Shown: positions 24,931 to 33,089, counted from the first letter of the stretch. The stretch is 64,000 bases of DNA from JBCCOW01 sp038749105 (GCA_038749105.1 JBCDIM010000008.1:19278-83277); one strand, 5' to 3'. Notes: generated by a model not told the origin, from the sequence alone. A program made the numbers and translations.

Positions 24931-27567
24931 ATGTCCGACGCCCCACCGCCCGCTCAGCCGTCCGCCGACGCCACCGCGCTGCCTCACGACCCCACGACCC
25001 AGCAGCCCCTGGACCTGCTCGCCGACCTCGAGGCCCGCCTCGGGCAGCTCAGGCAATGGCAGACCCAGTCCGATCAACAGGTCGAAGAACTCGCCCAGCA
25101 GGCCAACGACCTCAAGCAGCAGCAGGCGCAACTCGACAGCACCCGGGCCGAGCTCGACGAGGCCCGCACCGAGCTCCAAGACCGCGACCAGGCCCTCGCC
25201 GCCGACCGCGATCAGCTCAACCACCAGCAGTCCGAGCTCGACGATCGGCTCGCCTCCCTCGATCAGCAGCAGCACGACCTCGACGCCCGCCAGCAGCAGC
25301 TCGCCGATCAGGAGCACCAGCTCAGCGCCCTCCGCGATCAGACGCAGTCCGAGCTCGACGCCCAGCGTCAGCAGACCCAGGCCGAGTGTGATCAGCAGCG
25401 CGAGGCCGTCGCCGCCACACAAGCCGAGCTCGACGCCGCCCGCCAGCAGCTAGAAGAAGATCGCCAGGGATTCGAGTCGCAGCAGCGGGCCCTCGCCGAC
25501 CAGCAGGCCGACCTGGACCGCCAACGCGAGGAGCTGGAAGCGCTCCGCAGCCAGATCAACCAGCAGCAGGCCGACCTCGACGCCCGCCGCGTCGAAGCCC
25601 AGGACCTGCTCGACCAGGCCCAGCAGCAGCACGACGAACTCGACGCCGCCCGCCGCCAGCTCGACATCGACCGGGCCGTGGTCGAAGAGCTCAAGACCGA
25701 GCTCGCCGAGCAGCGCAAGACCGTCGCCCGCCAGACCGTCGACCTCCAGCTCCGCGGCGAGGCCCTCGACGCCCAGCAGAACCACCTCGACCAGGCCCGC
25801 GAAGCCCTCGTCGAGCAGACCCTCGCCCAGCAGGCCGCCCAATCCGGGGGCGAGTCCACCGGCAACGCCGATCCCGACGCCGCCCTCGCCCTCACCGAGG
25901 AGCGTGCCCGGCTCGAACAGGCCAAGCTCGACCTCGAAAAGCGCACCGCCGACCTCGACCAGCAGGCCGCCGAGCTGACCGCCCGACACGACGCCCTCCA
26001 GCACGAGCAGGACGCCCTCACCGACGCCCGCGCCAACCTCGAGCAGCGTGCACATCAGGTCGATCAGCGCGAGAAGGCCCTCTCCGATCAGCCCGAACCG
26101 CAACCCACCGAACAGCCCGCCGAGCAAGGCGACGCGGCTTTAGCCGCGTTGAGCCCCGAGCTCGAGGAGCGCTTAGCCCAGCTCGAACACGAACGCGCCC
26201 AGCTCGAAGAAGCCCGCGCCGAGCTCCAGCACGCCCGCGAACTCCTCGACCAAGACCGCCAGTCGATCACCGCCGACCGCGCCCAGCTCGACACCGACCT
26301 CCAGGCCCTCGAAGAGCTCCAGAACAGCCTCACCCGGCAACGCGCTGACCTCGACGCCGAGCGCGAATCGCTCGCCGACCGCGCCGCCCAGCTCGACCAG
26401 CGCGAGGCCATCCTCTCCGACCCCGACGCCACCCTCGTCGACGGCCACTCCGAAGCCGACGCCCTCCGCGCCCAGCTCCTCCAGCAGTCCCAGGAGCTCG
26501 AAGCCCGCGCCGCCAAACTCGACGAGAAGAAGAAGCAGTTCCGCCAGGCCCTCGAACAGTCCAAGAACCAGATGCTCGAACAGCGCGGCCAGCTCAAGGA
26601 GCGCGAGGCCGCCCTCGAGCAGCGCGCCACCGAGCTCGAGCAGAACCGCAGCAAGAACGCCAACCGCGGCGACCTGCTCAAGTCCGCCGACTCCGCCATC
26701 CACGCCCGCCGCGACAAGCTCCGCAAGTACCACCAGCTGGTCAAGGCCCGGTCCCGCAAGCTCCGCGACGCCGAGAACCGCGTGCAGTCCTCGGGCCAGC
26801 AGTTCGCCGGCCTCGAGAAAGAACGCCAGATGCTCGTCGAAGTCAAACGCTTCCTCGAGACCTCCGAGGCCCAGATGGTCAAGAAGTGGGCGACCGCCAA
26901 GGCCGCCTCGCTTGTGATCGGCGTCATGATCACCGTCGCCGCCCTCGCCGGCGCGTCCTACCTCGCAGGCCAACGCCTCGCAACCCCCATCCACCAGGCC
27001 ACGCTGTCCCTCGAGGTGACCGGCGGCACCGACAACACCGGCACCCTCGTCGACGGGCCTACCCCCGCCGAATTCATCCAGGACACCCTCCTGGCGAAGC
27101 CCGTCCTCAACGCCACCCTCAGCCAGCTCGACCGCACCCCGCCCCGCTACTTCACCTCCGCCGAAGCCCTCCAGGCCGACCTGCTCCAGCACCTCACCGC
27201 GACCGGGCAGCCCAACAGCATCCAGCTCCAGTACACCCACCCCGACGGCGACCGTGCCGTCGCCGTGCTCGACGCCCTCCGCGCTTCCGCCGCCGCCTTC
27301 CGCATGTCCGAAGACCGCAAGGCCGGCCGCTCCGACACCTTCCGCGTCACCCAGCCCGCCGCCAAGCTCGACATGCCCGTCAAGGACGAACGCCTGCTGC
27401 TCTCCGGCTACATCTTCGCCGGCTCCCTCGGCGCCGCCCTCCTGCTCTTCGGCGGCGCCAAGCTCATCGCCTCCCGCGCCGGCCGCAGCTTCGAAGACGA
27501 CGACCCCCGCGTCCAGTTCCTCGACAAGCCCGACACCTGGTCACCGGTCAAGGCCACCGAAGACTGA
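24931..27567 (+). CDS. Giant coiled-coil protein with two membrane helices and Wzz-like end
   Basis: An 878-aa protein. Residues about 30-640 are an almost unbroken coiled coil rich in Gln, Glu, Asp, Leu and Ala, built of repeats such as ELDARQQQLADQ and DLDRQREELEALRSQ. A helix at about 655-680 (AASLVIGVMITVAALAGASY) and a last one near 825-845 (LLLSGYIFAGSLGAALLLFG) enclose a periplasmic segment of about 140 residues, the topology of polysaccharide co-polymerase (Wzz) proteins. A conserved Wzz motif is not obvious, so this is only a topology match. The ATG at 24931 follows a 45-codon open extension that looks untranslated. Confidence 0.65.
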   Translation: MSDAPPPAQPSADATALPHDPTTQQPLDLLADLEARLGQLRQWQTQSDQQVEELAQQANDLKQQQAQLDSTRAELDEARTELQDRDQALAADRDQLNHQQSELDDRLASLDQQQHDLDARQQQLADQEHQLSALRDQTQSELDAQRQQTQAECDQQREAVAATQAELDAARQQLEEDRQGFESQQRALADQQADLDRQREELEALRSQINQQQADLDARRVEAQDLLDQAQQQHDELDAARRQLDIDRAVVEELKTELAEQRKTVARQTVDLQLRGEALDAQQNHLDQAREALVEQTLAQQAAQSGGESTGNADPDAALALTEERARLEQAKLDLEKRTADLDQQAAELTARHDALQHEQDALTDARANLEQRAHQVDQREKALSDQPEPQPTEQPAEQGDAALAALSPELEERLAQLEHERAQLEEARAELQHARELLDQDRQSITADRAQLDTDLQALEELQNSLTRQRADLDAERESLADRAAQLDQREAILSDPDATLVDGHSEADALRAQLLQQSQELEARAAKLDEKKKQFRQALEQSKNQMLEQRGQLKEREAALEQRATELEQNRSKNANRGDLLKSADSAIHARRDKLRKYHQLVKARSRKLRDAENRVQSSGQQFAGLEKERQMLVEVKRFLETSEAQMVKKWATAKAASLVIGVMITVAALAGASYLAGQRLATPIHQATLSLEVTGGTDNTGTLVDGPTPAEFIQDTLLAKPVLNATLSQLDRTPPRYFTSAEALQADLLQHLTATGQPNSIQLQYTHPDGDRAVAVLDALRASAAAFRMSEDRKAGRSDTFRVTQPAAKLDMPVKDERLLLSGYIFAGSLGAALLLFGGAKLIASRAGRSFEDDDPRVQFLDKPDTWSPVKATED

Positions 27568-27597
27568 ACCCCCAAACCCATATCCAAACTCACGCCG

Positions 27598-27620
27598 CTT
27601 AGCGGGGGTCTTCAGGCCCC
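27598..27620 (+). repeat. Palindromic spacer element, family B
   Basis: CTTAGCGGGGG, then TCTTCAGGCCCC. The minus-strand TAA of the broken gene (27599-27601) lies inside it. 22 of 23 bases match the copy at 9992-10014. Confidence 0.65.
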
Positions 27621-28136
27621 GCGTCCGCGCCGCGATCCGGCCACGCTTCCCGCCCCCGCCCCTTCTTCCGACGCTTACGGCCCTCGCGACGCCGTCTCAG
27701 AACCCGTGGCGGCGTTCCTTGCTCACGGAGGTACGCAGCCGCGGCGTTCACGCGCTCTTCTCCCACCCACTTGGTCCAGTAGTTGCCGGGCTCCTCCAAA
27801 TCTTTCACGGAGAATAACTCCGCCACCAGCGGAAACGTCTCAGCGTGGTCAAAGCGGAAACGTCTCATCGTGGTCAAACAGGTGCTCTAAAAACGAAACC
27901 ACAAACGCGGTGTATAGATCATCCTCCGCCGTTTCTCCGCGCGGCTGCTCTTCACACCATTTCACGAACTGCAGAAACCGAATGATGAAATCCCCGTCCG
28001 CTCCGGCTTTCATCTGCTTGTAGACGTGCCACCCCAAGTCGGAAAACACGCTGTAATCCAAACCCTCTTCATATCCGACCATCGATCCGGGAAAGTCGGG
28101 GAAGTGCTTTTTTACTTCGGTTTCTAGCCAATGCAC
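27599..28136 (-). pseudogene. Unrecognised gene broken by a 25-bp tandem duplication
   Basis: Two frames, 28136-27849 (95 aa) and 27877-27599 (92 aa), are parts of one gene. A 25-bp direct repeat (27829-27853 and 27854-27878, one mismatch) sits at the join and shifts the frame, giving the stop after DHDETFPL. Taking out one copy restores a single frame of 170 aa, since 538 minus 25 is 513 bases or 171 codons. The intact protein would run from MHWLETEVKKHFPDF through WCEEQPRGETAEDDLY to YWTKWVGEERVNAAA, a small acidic cytosolic protein with a Lys/Arg-rich tail. The GTG start shares one base with the upstream stop (TAGTG). Function unknown. Confidence 0.8.
27829..27878. repeat. 25-bp tandem duplication causing a frameshift
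   Basis: Two head-to-tail copies with one difference (G against T at position 14). Each contains GGAAACGTCTCA or GGAAACGTCTCA-like sequence followed by CGTGGTCAAA. Being 25 bp, not a multiple of three, it disrupts the minus-strand reading frame. Confidence 0.9.
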
Positions 28137-28627
28137 TACGCCACCTTGTCACCAATAACGAATACAGCCCAATCACAACTCTCGGCTAACGTTTTCAACG
28201 CCAGCCCGCGCTCCGTCAAGAATCGTCTCAGATACCAACCCAAAACGAGCCGCTCAAACCCCCAACCGATCAGCCCGCCCGGGGCGCTGAACCGCAAGAC
28301 ATCCGTCATCCGCGTCACGCCCTCACCGCGTTCCTCAAACATGTGGTCGTGCTCGAACGACCGGAACGCCCCACGCTCCATCCGGTCCTGAAAAAACGTC
28401 GGGCGATCCATCGCCGTGATCCGCGAGGTCAGCCGCTGCCGCACCCCGAAGTGCCGCGCCTCCCACGTCACCGACTCGCCCAGCGCGATCAGCCCCGACG
28501 TCCGCCCCGCCACCGCTCGCTCACCCGTGCCCTCGACCGTCGCGACATGCGCATCGATCGACCGGGACAGATCAAAGCACCGCCCGATCGGAGCCCGCAT
28601 GTCCGTGATGACGATGAGCTCGGTCAC
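28136..28627 (-). CDS. SRPBCC (polyketide cyclase/START-like) domain protein
   Basis: About 163 aa, with the layout of the SRPBCC lipid-binding fold: ITDMRAPIGRCFDLSRSIDAH at the front, where the first strand and helix begin, then the GESVTWEARHFGVRQRLTSRI strands, the RSFEHDHMFEE turn and the long C-terminal helix LIGWGFERLVLGWYLRRFL. Related proteins are called cell-division inhibitor SulA-like or ligand-binding cyclases; the ligand is unknown. The GTG at 28627 (VTELIVITD) is preferred, since the longer open frame to 28654 would begin inside the rpsT terminator. Its stop overlaps the next GTG start by one base, so it is coupled to the broken gene. Confidence 0.75.
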   Translation of the reverse strand: MTELIVITDMRAPIGRCFDLSRSIDAHVATVEGTGERAVAGRTSGLIALGESVTWEARHFGVRQRLTSRITAMDRPTFFQDRMERGAFRSFEHDHMFEERGEGVTRMTDVLRFSAPGGLIGWGFERLVLGWYLRRFLTERGLALKTLAESCDWAVFVIGDKVA

Positions 28628-28652
28628 ACGGTCACCGTACCGCAACACCAAC

Positions 28653-28682
28653 AAAAAACAGCCCCAGTCGGAACCGGGGCTG
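28653..28682 (-). terminator. Rho-independent terminator of rpsT
   Basis: On the minus strand a CAGCCCC/GGGGCTG 7-bp stem with a 10-nt loop is followed by six T (28658-28653). It lies 42 nt after the rpsT stop. Confidence 0.85.
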
Positions 28683-28723
28683 GATCAGTCTGCGATTTCA
28701 TCAACCGGAGCGGAGCCCCGAAA

Positions 28724-28999
28724 TTACGCCGCCGCGCCACGCTTCTCGACGAGCTTCGCGGCCAGCCGGCTCTTGTAGCGACCCGCGGTGTTCTTGTGCA
28801 TCGCCGGGGTCGACGCCACCTGGTCCAGCAGCTTGTACAGCCCGCTGAGCTGGGTCTCCGCGTCTTCGACGCTGCCGTGCAGCAGGGTCTCGCGGTACTC
28901 CTTGATGGCTTCGCGGTAGCGGACCTTCCGCCAGCGGTTGCGGGCACGCTGCTTGACGTTCTGACGGACGCGTTTCTTGGCGGAAGCGGAGTGGGCCAT
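28724..28999 (-). CDS. rpsT: 30S ribosomal protein S20
   Basis: A 91-aa basic protein. The N-terminus AHSASAKKRVRQNVKQRARN is the S20 signature, and the two long helices with ALKKLDQV-like and KNTAGRYKSRLAAKL segments match the family. S20 binds 16S rRNA helix 44 and helps early 30S assembly. The start ATG at 28999 is clear from the family; the frame is open to 29191 upstream but that part is not S20. Monocistronic, with a promoter upstream and a strong terminator downstream. Confidence 0.95.
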   Translation of the reverse strand: MAHSASAKKRVRQNVKQRARNRWRKVRYREAIKEYRETLLHGSVEDAETQLSGLYKLLDQVASTPAMHKNTAGRYKSRLAAKLVEKRGAAA

Positions 29000-29071
29000 G
29001 GCAAAAATGGGGTGCGGGGTAGCTGGATCAGGGGTTGGCCGGGCGACACGACGCCCTCGGCCGAGCCACAT

Positions 29072-29100
29072 ATCGTGCCAAAACCCGGCCCCGCCGTCAA
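29072..29100 (-). promoter_or_regulatory. Possible promoter for rpsT
   Basis: On the minus strand TTGACG at 29100-29095, a 17-nt spacer, then CACGAT at 29077-29072. The -35 is strong and the -10 weak. It points at rpsT, 73 nt away. Confidence 0.4.
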
Positions 29101-29127
29101 CCACCAATCCACGGCCGGGGAAACGCC

Positions 29128-29157
29128 TTGATCCAAGGCCTGATCTTGCCGTATTTT
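29128..29157 (+). promoter_or_regulatory. Possible promoter for the ATP-grasp gene cluster
   Basis: TTGATC at 29128-29133, 18-nt spacer, TATTTT at 29152-29157, in the AT-richest part of the divergent gap. The transcript would begin about 75 nt before the ATG at 29237. Confidence 0.4.
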
Positions 29158-29236
29158 GTGAGTCCACGCCCTCGCGCGATCCCGGACCCACGGCCCCGCC
29201 CGCCTGCCTGCCGTGTGCCCGTCAGACCGGACCTGC

Positions 29237-30751
29237 ATGCCCCCAGCCGACTCCGCGCCCACATCCTCCCCGGCAACGACGCCCTCGCCCTCCGCCGACG
29301 GCCTGGTCCACCTCCAGCCGCCGTTCGATCGGTACACCCTCGGCACGCCCTTCTTCGACGAGCTCTTCGGCAAGGGCCAGGAACCCTTCCCCCACTACCA
29401 GCCGATCCACCAACGCCTCACCGACCTCTCGGCCGACGAGCTCAACACCCGGCAGCAGGCCGCCGACCTCGCCTTCCTCAACCAGGGCATCACCTTCACG
29501 GTCTACGGCGACTCGCAAGCCACCGAAAAAATCTTCCCCTACGACATCGTCCCCCGGGTCATTCCCGCCGACCAGTGGGCCACCCTCGAGAAGGGCCTCG
29601 AACAGCGCATCACCGCGCTCAACCTCTTCCTCAAAGACCTCTACACCGACGCCCGGATCGTCAGCGAGGGCATCGTCCCGCTCGACCTGATCATGTCGTG
29701 CAAGCACTACCGGCGCGAAATGCGCGGCCTCCGCCCGCCCCGCGACGTGTTCATCGTCATCGCCGGCTCCGACCTGATCCGCGACGACTCCGGCCAATAC
29801 TTCGTCCTCGAAGACAACCTCCGTGTGCCGTCCGGCGTCTCCTATATGCTCGCCAACCGCGAGGTCATGAAGCGCACGCTCCCGATGCTCTTCTCCCGCC
29901 TCTCGGTCCGCCCGATCGACCACTACCCCCAGGCGATGCTCCGCACCCTCGCGTCGCTCTCGCCCACCCAGCACGGCGACCCCAACGTCGTCGTCCTCAC
30001 GCCCGGCGTCTACAACTCCGCCTACTTCGAGCACACCTTCCTCGCCCGACAGATGGGCGTTGAGCTCGTCGAGGGCCGGGACCTGCTGGTCCACAACGAC
30101 GTGGTCTACCAACGCACCACCGCCGGCCTCAAACGCGTCGACGTCATCTACCGCCGCATCGACGACGCGTTCCTCGACCCGCTGACCTTCCGACCCGACT
30201 CCATGCTCGGCGTGCCCGGGCTCTTCAACGCCTACCGCGCCGGCTCCGTCGCGCTCGCCAACGCCATCGGCAACGGCGTCGCCGACGACAAGGCCGTCTA
30301 CTGCTATGTCCCCGACATGATCAAGTTCTATCTCGACGAGGACCCGATCCTGCCGAACATCGAGACGTATCAGTGCCGCCGACCCGCCGACAAGCAGCAC
30401 GTCCTGGAGAACCTCGACAAGCTCGTGGTCAAGGCCGTCGGCGAGGCGGGCGGCTACGGCATGCTCGTCGGGCCGCACGCCTCCAAAGCCGAACGCGACG
30501 CCTTCGCCGACGCCATCAAGGACGACCCCGCCAACTACATCGCCCAGCCCACCCTCAAGCTCTCCACCGCCCCCTGCCTGATCGACGGCAAGGTCGAGCC
30601 CCGACACATCGACCTCCGCCCCTACATCCTCTACGGCGAGAAGTGCACCATCATCCCCGGCGGCCTCACCCGCGTCGCTTTGAAAAAGGGCTCGCTGGTC
30701 GTCAACTCATCACAAGGCGGCGGCTCCAAAGACACCTGGGTGCTTTATTAG
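29237..30751 (+). CDS. Circularly permuted ATP-grasp type 2 family protein
   Basis: A 504-aa protein of the CP_ATPgrasp_2 family (earlier DUF404/DUF407), predicted amide- or peptide-bond ligases with a permuted ATP-grasp fold. The order is typical: FDELFGKGQEPFPHYQPI at the front, NQGITFTVYGDSQATEKIFPYDIVPR, the VLEDNLRVPSGVSYML metal and nucleotide segment, and the C-terminal LVVKAVGEAGGYGMLVGP with RHIDLRPYILYG. The ATG at 29237 is chosen; GTG at 29213 is an alternative. The alpha-E and transglutaminase genes follow. The substrate of this trio is unknown; amidoligase activity on a peptide or protein is an inference from the fold. Confidence 0.9.
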   Translation: MPPADSAPTSSPATTPSPSADGLVHLQPPFDRYTLGTPFFDELFGKGQEPFPHYQPIHQRLTDLSADELNTRQQAADLAFLNQGITFTVYGDSQATEKIFPYDIVPRVIPADQWATLEKGLEQRITALNLFLKDLYTDARIVSEGIVPLDLIMSCKHYRREMRGLRPPRDVFIVIAGSDLIRDDSGQYFVLEDNLRVPSGVSYMLANREVMKRTLPMLFSRLSVRPIDHYPQAMLRTLASLSPTQHGDPNVVVLTPGVYNSAYFEHTFLARQMGVELVEGRDLLVHNDVVYQRTTAGLKRVDVIYRRIDDAFLDPLTFRPDSMLGVPGLFNAYRAGSVALANAIGNGVADDKAVYCYVPDMIKFYLDEDPILPNIETYQCRRPADKQHVLENLDKLVVKAVGEAGGYGMLVGPHASKAERDAFADAIKDDPANYIAQPTLKLSTAPCLIDGKVEPRHIDLRPYILYGEKCTIIPGGLTRVALKKGSLVVNSSQGGGSKDTWVLY

Positions 30752-30782
30752 AGGTTGTAGGTGGTAGGCCGTAGGTTGTAGG
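30752..30782. repeat. Heptamer tandem repeat, GGTTGTA type, left arm
   Basis: Starts directly after the ATP-grasp stop (TAG). Units GGTTGTA, GGTGGTA, GGCCGTA, GGTTGTA. Its reverse complement forms the right arm at 30848-30881, so the spacer can fold into a hairpin of about 32 bp. Confidence 0.75.
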
Positions 30783-30847
30783 CAGACAGAACACACGAAA
30801 AAACCGAACGACTGCACACAAGACCAAGACCATGAAACAACCCGCAC

Positions 30848-30884
30848 TCACCTACAACCTACAACCTACGACCTACAACCTCCC
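30848..30884. repeat. Heptamer tandem repeat, TACAACC type, right arm
   Basis: Units TACAACC, TACAACC, TACGACC, TACAACC end 3 nt before the alpha-E ATG at 30885. A 19-codon frame from ATG 30832 runs through the units and stops over the alpha-E start (ATGCTGA). Confidence 0.75.
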
Positions 30885-31841
30885 ATGCTGAGCCGCGTCG
30901 CCGACTCTCTCTACTGGCTGGGCCGATACCTCGAACGCGCCGAGTTCGCCGCCCGCCTCGCCGAGGTCAACCTGCACCTCGCGCTCGACCACTCGCACGA
31001 CGACCAGAGCCAGCGCTGGTCCCGCATGCTCGCCGCGGTGAACTGCTCGGCCGACACGGCCGAGGACAACGGCTACCCCGCCATCGACGCCCTCGCGTTC
31101 AACCCCGAGTCCTCCCACTCCATCGCCGCCTGCATCGCCAACGCCCGGGAGAACGCCCGCCAGGTCCGCGAGCAGGTCACCACCGAGATGTTCGAGCAGC
31201 TCAACGCGATGTACTTCCGGGTCCGCAAGACCCGGCTCGCCGATATCTGGCACGCCCAGCCCTACCGCTTCTTTCGCGATATCCGACAGGGCGCCTACCT
31301 CTTCGACGGCATCACCGAAGCGACCCTGCCCCACGGCGAGCCCTACGCCTTCATCCACCTCGGCCGAGCGCTCGAACGCACCGCCTGCACCGCCCGCCTG
31401 CTCGACGTCTACCTCTCCGACGACCTGACCGACCAGGCCGACGCCTTCGAGGCCGGGCACTACCTCAAGTGCGTTGCGCTGCTCCGCTCCTGCGACGCCT
31501 TCGAGGCCTACCAGCACGCCTATCCCGAGGGCGTCCGCGCCGACCACCTCGCTGAGTTCCTGCTGTTTTCGCAGGAGCTGCCGCGCTCGCTCCGCTTCGC
31601 CGCCGACCGGCTGCTCGAAGCCCTGCAGACCATCGCCGACCGCTCGGGGTCCACCCTCGCCCAGCCCGTGACCCGACTCGCCGGGCGCCTCCAGGCCCAG
31701 CTCATGTACGCTCAGCTCAACGAGGTCATCGACCGCGGCCTCCACACCTTCCTCGCCGACGTCCAGGCCGCCTGCGACGCCATCCACCACACCAACTACC
31801 GCGCCTTCATCGCCTACCCCATCCAGGAGATGACCGCGTAA
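30885..31841 (+). CDS. Alpha-E domain protein
   Basis: A 318-aa all-helical protein of the alpha-E family (earlier DUF403). It opens with MLSRVADSLYWLGRYLERAE, which is the family signature, and ends with VQAACDAIHHTNYRAFIAYP. Alpha-E proteins are always found with circularly permuted ATP-grasp genes, often with transglutaminase-like proteases and sometimes Anbu proteasome homologs. The domain is thought to be a structural or substrate-binding partner of the ligase. Both flanking spacers contain heptamer repeats. The start codon has no ribosome-binding site in the usual place. Confidence 0.9.
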   Translation: MLSRVADSLYWLGRYLERAEFAARLAEVNLHLALDHSHDDQSQRWSRMLAAVNCSADTAEDNGYPAIDALAFNPESSHSIAACIANARENARQVREQVTTEMFEQLNAMYFRVRKTRLADIWHAQPYRFFRDIRQGAYLFDGITEATLPHGEPYAFIHLGRALERTACTARLLDVYLSDDLTDQADAFEAGHYLKCVALLRSCDAFEAYQHAYPEGVRADHLAEFLLFSQELPRSLRFAADRLLEALQTIADRSGSTLAQPVTRLAGRLQAQLMYAQLNEVIDRGLHTFLADVQAACDAIHHTNYRAFIAYPIQEMTA

Positions 31842-31881
31842 AGTTGGAAGTTGGAAGCTGGAATTTAGAAGCTGGAAGAAA
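31842..31881. repeat. Heptamer tandem repeat, AGTTGGA type, left arm
   Basis: Follows the alpha-E TAA at once. Units AGTTGGA, AGTTGGA, AGCTGGA, ATTTAGA, AGCTGGA. The arm at 31916-31948 is its inverse. Confidence 0.75.
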
Positions 31882-31915
31882 CATCAGCCTCTCCCAAACA
31901 CACCGCGGCGGCCAC

Positions 31916-31954
31916 ATTCCAACTTCCAACTCCTAACTTCCAACTTCTTCCCCC
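31916..31954. repeat. Heptamer tandem repeat, TTCCAAC type, right arm
   Basis: Units TTCCAAC, TTCCAAC, TCCTAAC, TTCCAAC, ending 6 nt before the transglutaminase ATG at 31955. With the arm at 31842 it can form a long hairpin with a loop of about 35 nt. Confidence 0.75.
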
Positions 31955-33022
31955 ATGCTCTACTACCGCATCCGCCACGAAACCCGCTTCGAATACGCCA
32001 CGCCCATCCGCGAAGCCCTCGGCGAGCTCCGCCTCCGGCCCCGCGACGAGCGCGGCCAGGCCTGCCTCCAGTTCGACCTCTCCATCAAGCCCCGCGTCCG
32101 CTCACACGCCTACCGCGACTTCCTCGGCAACCACGTCCACCACTACTCCGTCCCCCAGACCCACATCAGCCAGACCGTCACCGCCGAGTCCCTCGTCCGC
32201 CTCGACTCCTCCCCCGCCTGGCCCGACGCCCTGCCCCCCGACACCTGGGACCGCTACGACGCCCTGACCCAGTCCGTCGAAAACTGGGACTACGCCCACC
32301 CCTCCACCTTCGCCAAGCCCAGCGACGCGCTGATCGAACTCGCCAAGACCCTCGACATTGCCAAACACGACGACCCCCTGACCACCGCCCGCCACGCCTG
32401 CCAGCAGGTCTACGACCACTTCACCTATCAGCCCGACACGACCCACGTCGACTCGCCGATCGACGAGGCCATCGCCGACCGCGGCGGCGTCTGCCAGGAC
32501 TTCGCCCACATCCTCACCGCCCTGCTCCGCCGCCTCGGCATCCCCACCCGCTACGTCTCCGGCTACCTCCACACCAAACGCGCCAACCCCCCGCACCTCG
32601 CCACCCCGTTGTTCGACCCACCCGCCGCAGCCGAGGATCCCGAAGAGCAGTCCATCGACGCGACGGAGTCCTCCGACGCCGACGCCTCCCACGCCTGGAC
32701 CGAAGCGCTGCTCCCCACGCTCGGCTGGGTCGGCTTCGACCCCACGCACAACGAGATCGTGACCACCCACCACATCCGCGTTGCCGTCGGCCGAGACTAC
32801 GCCGACGTCCCTCCCACCCGCGGCGTCTACCGCGGCAACGCCACCTCCGACATGCAGGTCGCCGTCCACGTCGAACGACTCGAAGAGCTCCCCCAGTCCT
32901 TCCGTCAGCCCTACGCCCCCCTCGGCTGGATCCCCCCCGACCCCCCGCAAGAGATGCCCGAAGAACCCCAGCCTTTCGAGTACTACGCCCAGCAGATGCA
33001 GCAACAACAGGCCGCCCTTTAG
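31955..33022 (+). CDS. Transglutaminase-like cysteine protease family protein
   Basis: A 355-aa protein with the N-terminal bacterial transglutaminase beta domain (YYRIRHETRFEYATPIREAL) and a transglutaminase-like core. The catalytic triad is visible as C180 (GGVCQDFAH), H246 (ASHAWTEA) and D262 (WVGFDPTHN). Bacterial members near ATP-grasp and alpha-E genes are expected to be peptidases or amidases and not cross-linkers. No signal peptide is seen, so it is cytoplasmic. The stop TAG lies in a family A palindromic repeat. The C-terminal 60 residues are Pro/Gln-rich. Confidence 0.9.
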   Translation: MLYYRIRHETRFEYATPIREALGELRLRPRDERGQACLQFDLSIKPRVRSHAYRDFLGNHVHHYSVPQTHISQTVTAESLVRLDSSPAWPDALPPDTWDRYDALTQSVENWDYAHPSTFAKPSDALIELAKTLDIAKHDDPLTTARHACQQVYDHFTYQPDTTHVDSPIDEAIADRGGVCQDFAHILTALLRRLGIPTRYVSGYLHTKRANPPHLATPLFDPPAAAEDPEEQSIDATESSDADASHAWTEALLPTLGWVGFDPTHNEIVTTHHIRVAVGRDYADVPPTRGVYRGNATSDMQVAVHVERLEELPQSFRQPYAPLGWIPPDPPQEMPEEPQPFEYYAQQMQQQQAAL

Positions 33023-33070
33023 CCCCGGGCTCTGCCCGGGGGCACGTGGCGCACCGGATGTTTCACGCCC
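33018..33070 (+). repeat. 53-nt palindromic repeat, family A, copy 3
   Basis: TTTAGCCCCGGGCTCTGCCC, then a CCCGGGG arm and GGCACGTGGCGCACCGGATG. Its TAG (33020-33022) is the stop codon of the transglutaminase gene. Confidence 0.75.
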
Positions 33071-33089
33071 CACCCCTTCCCCCAATAGT

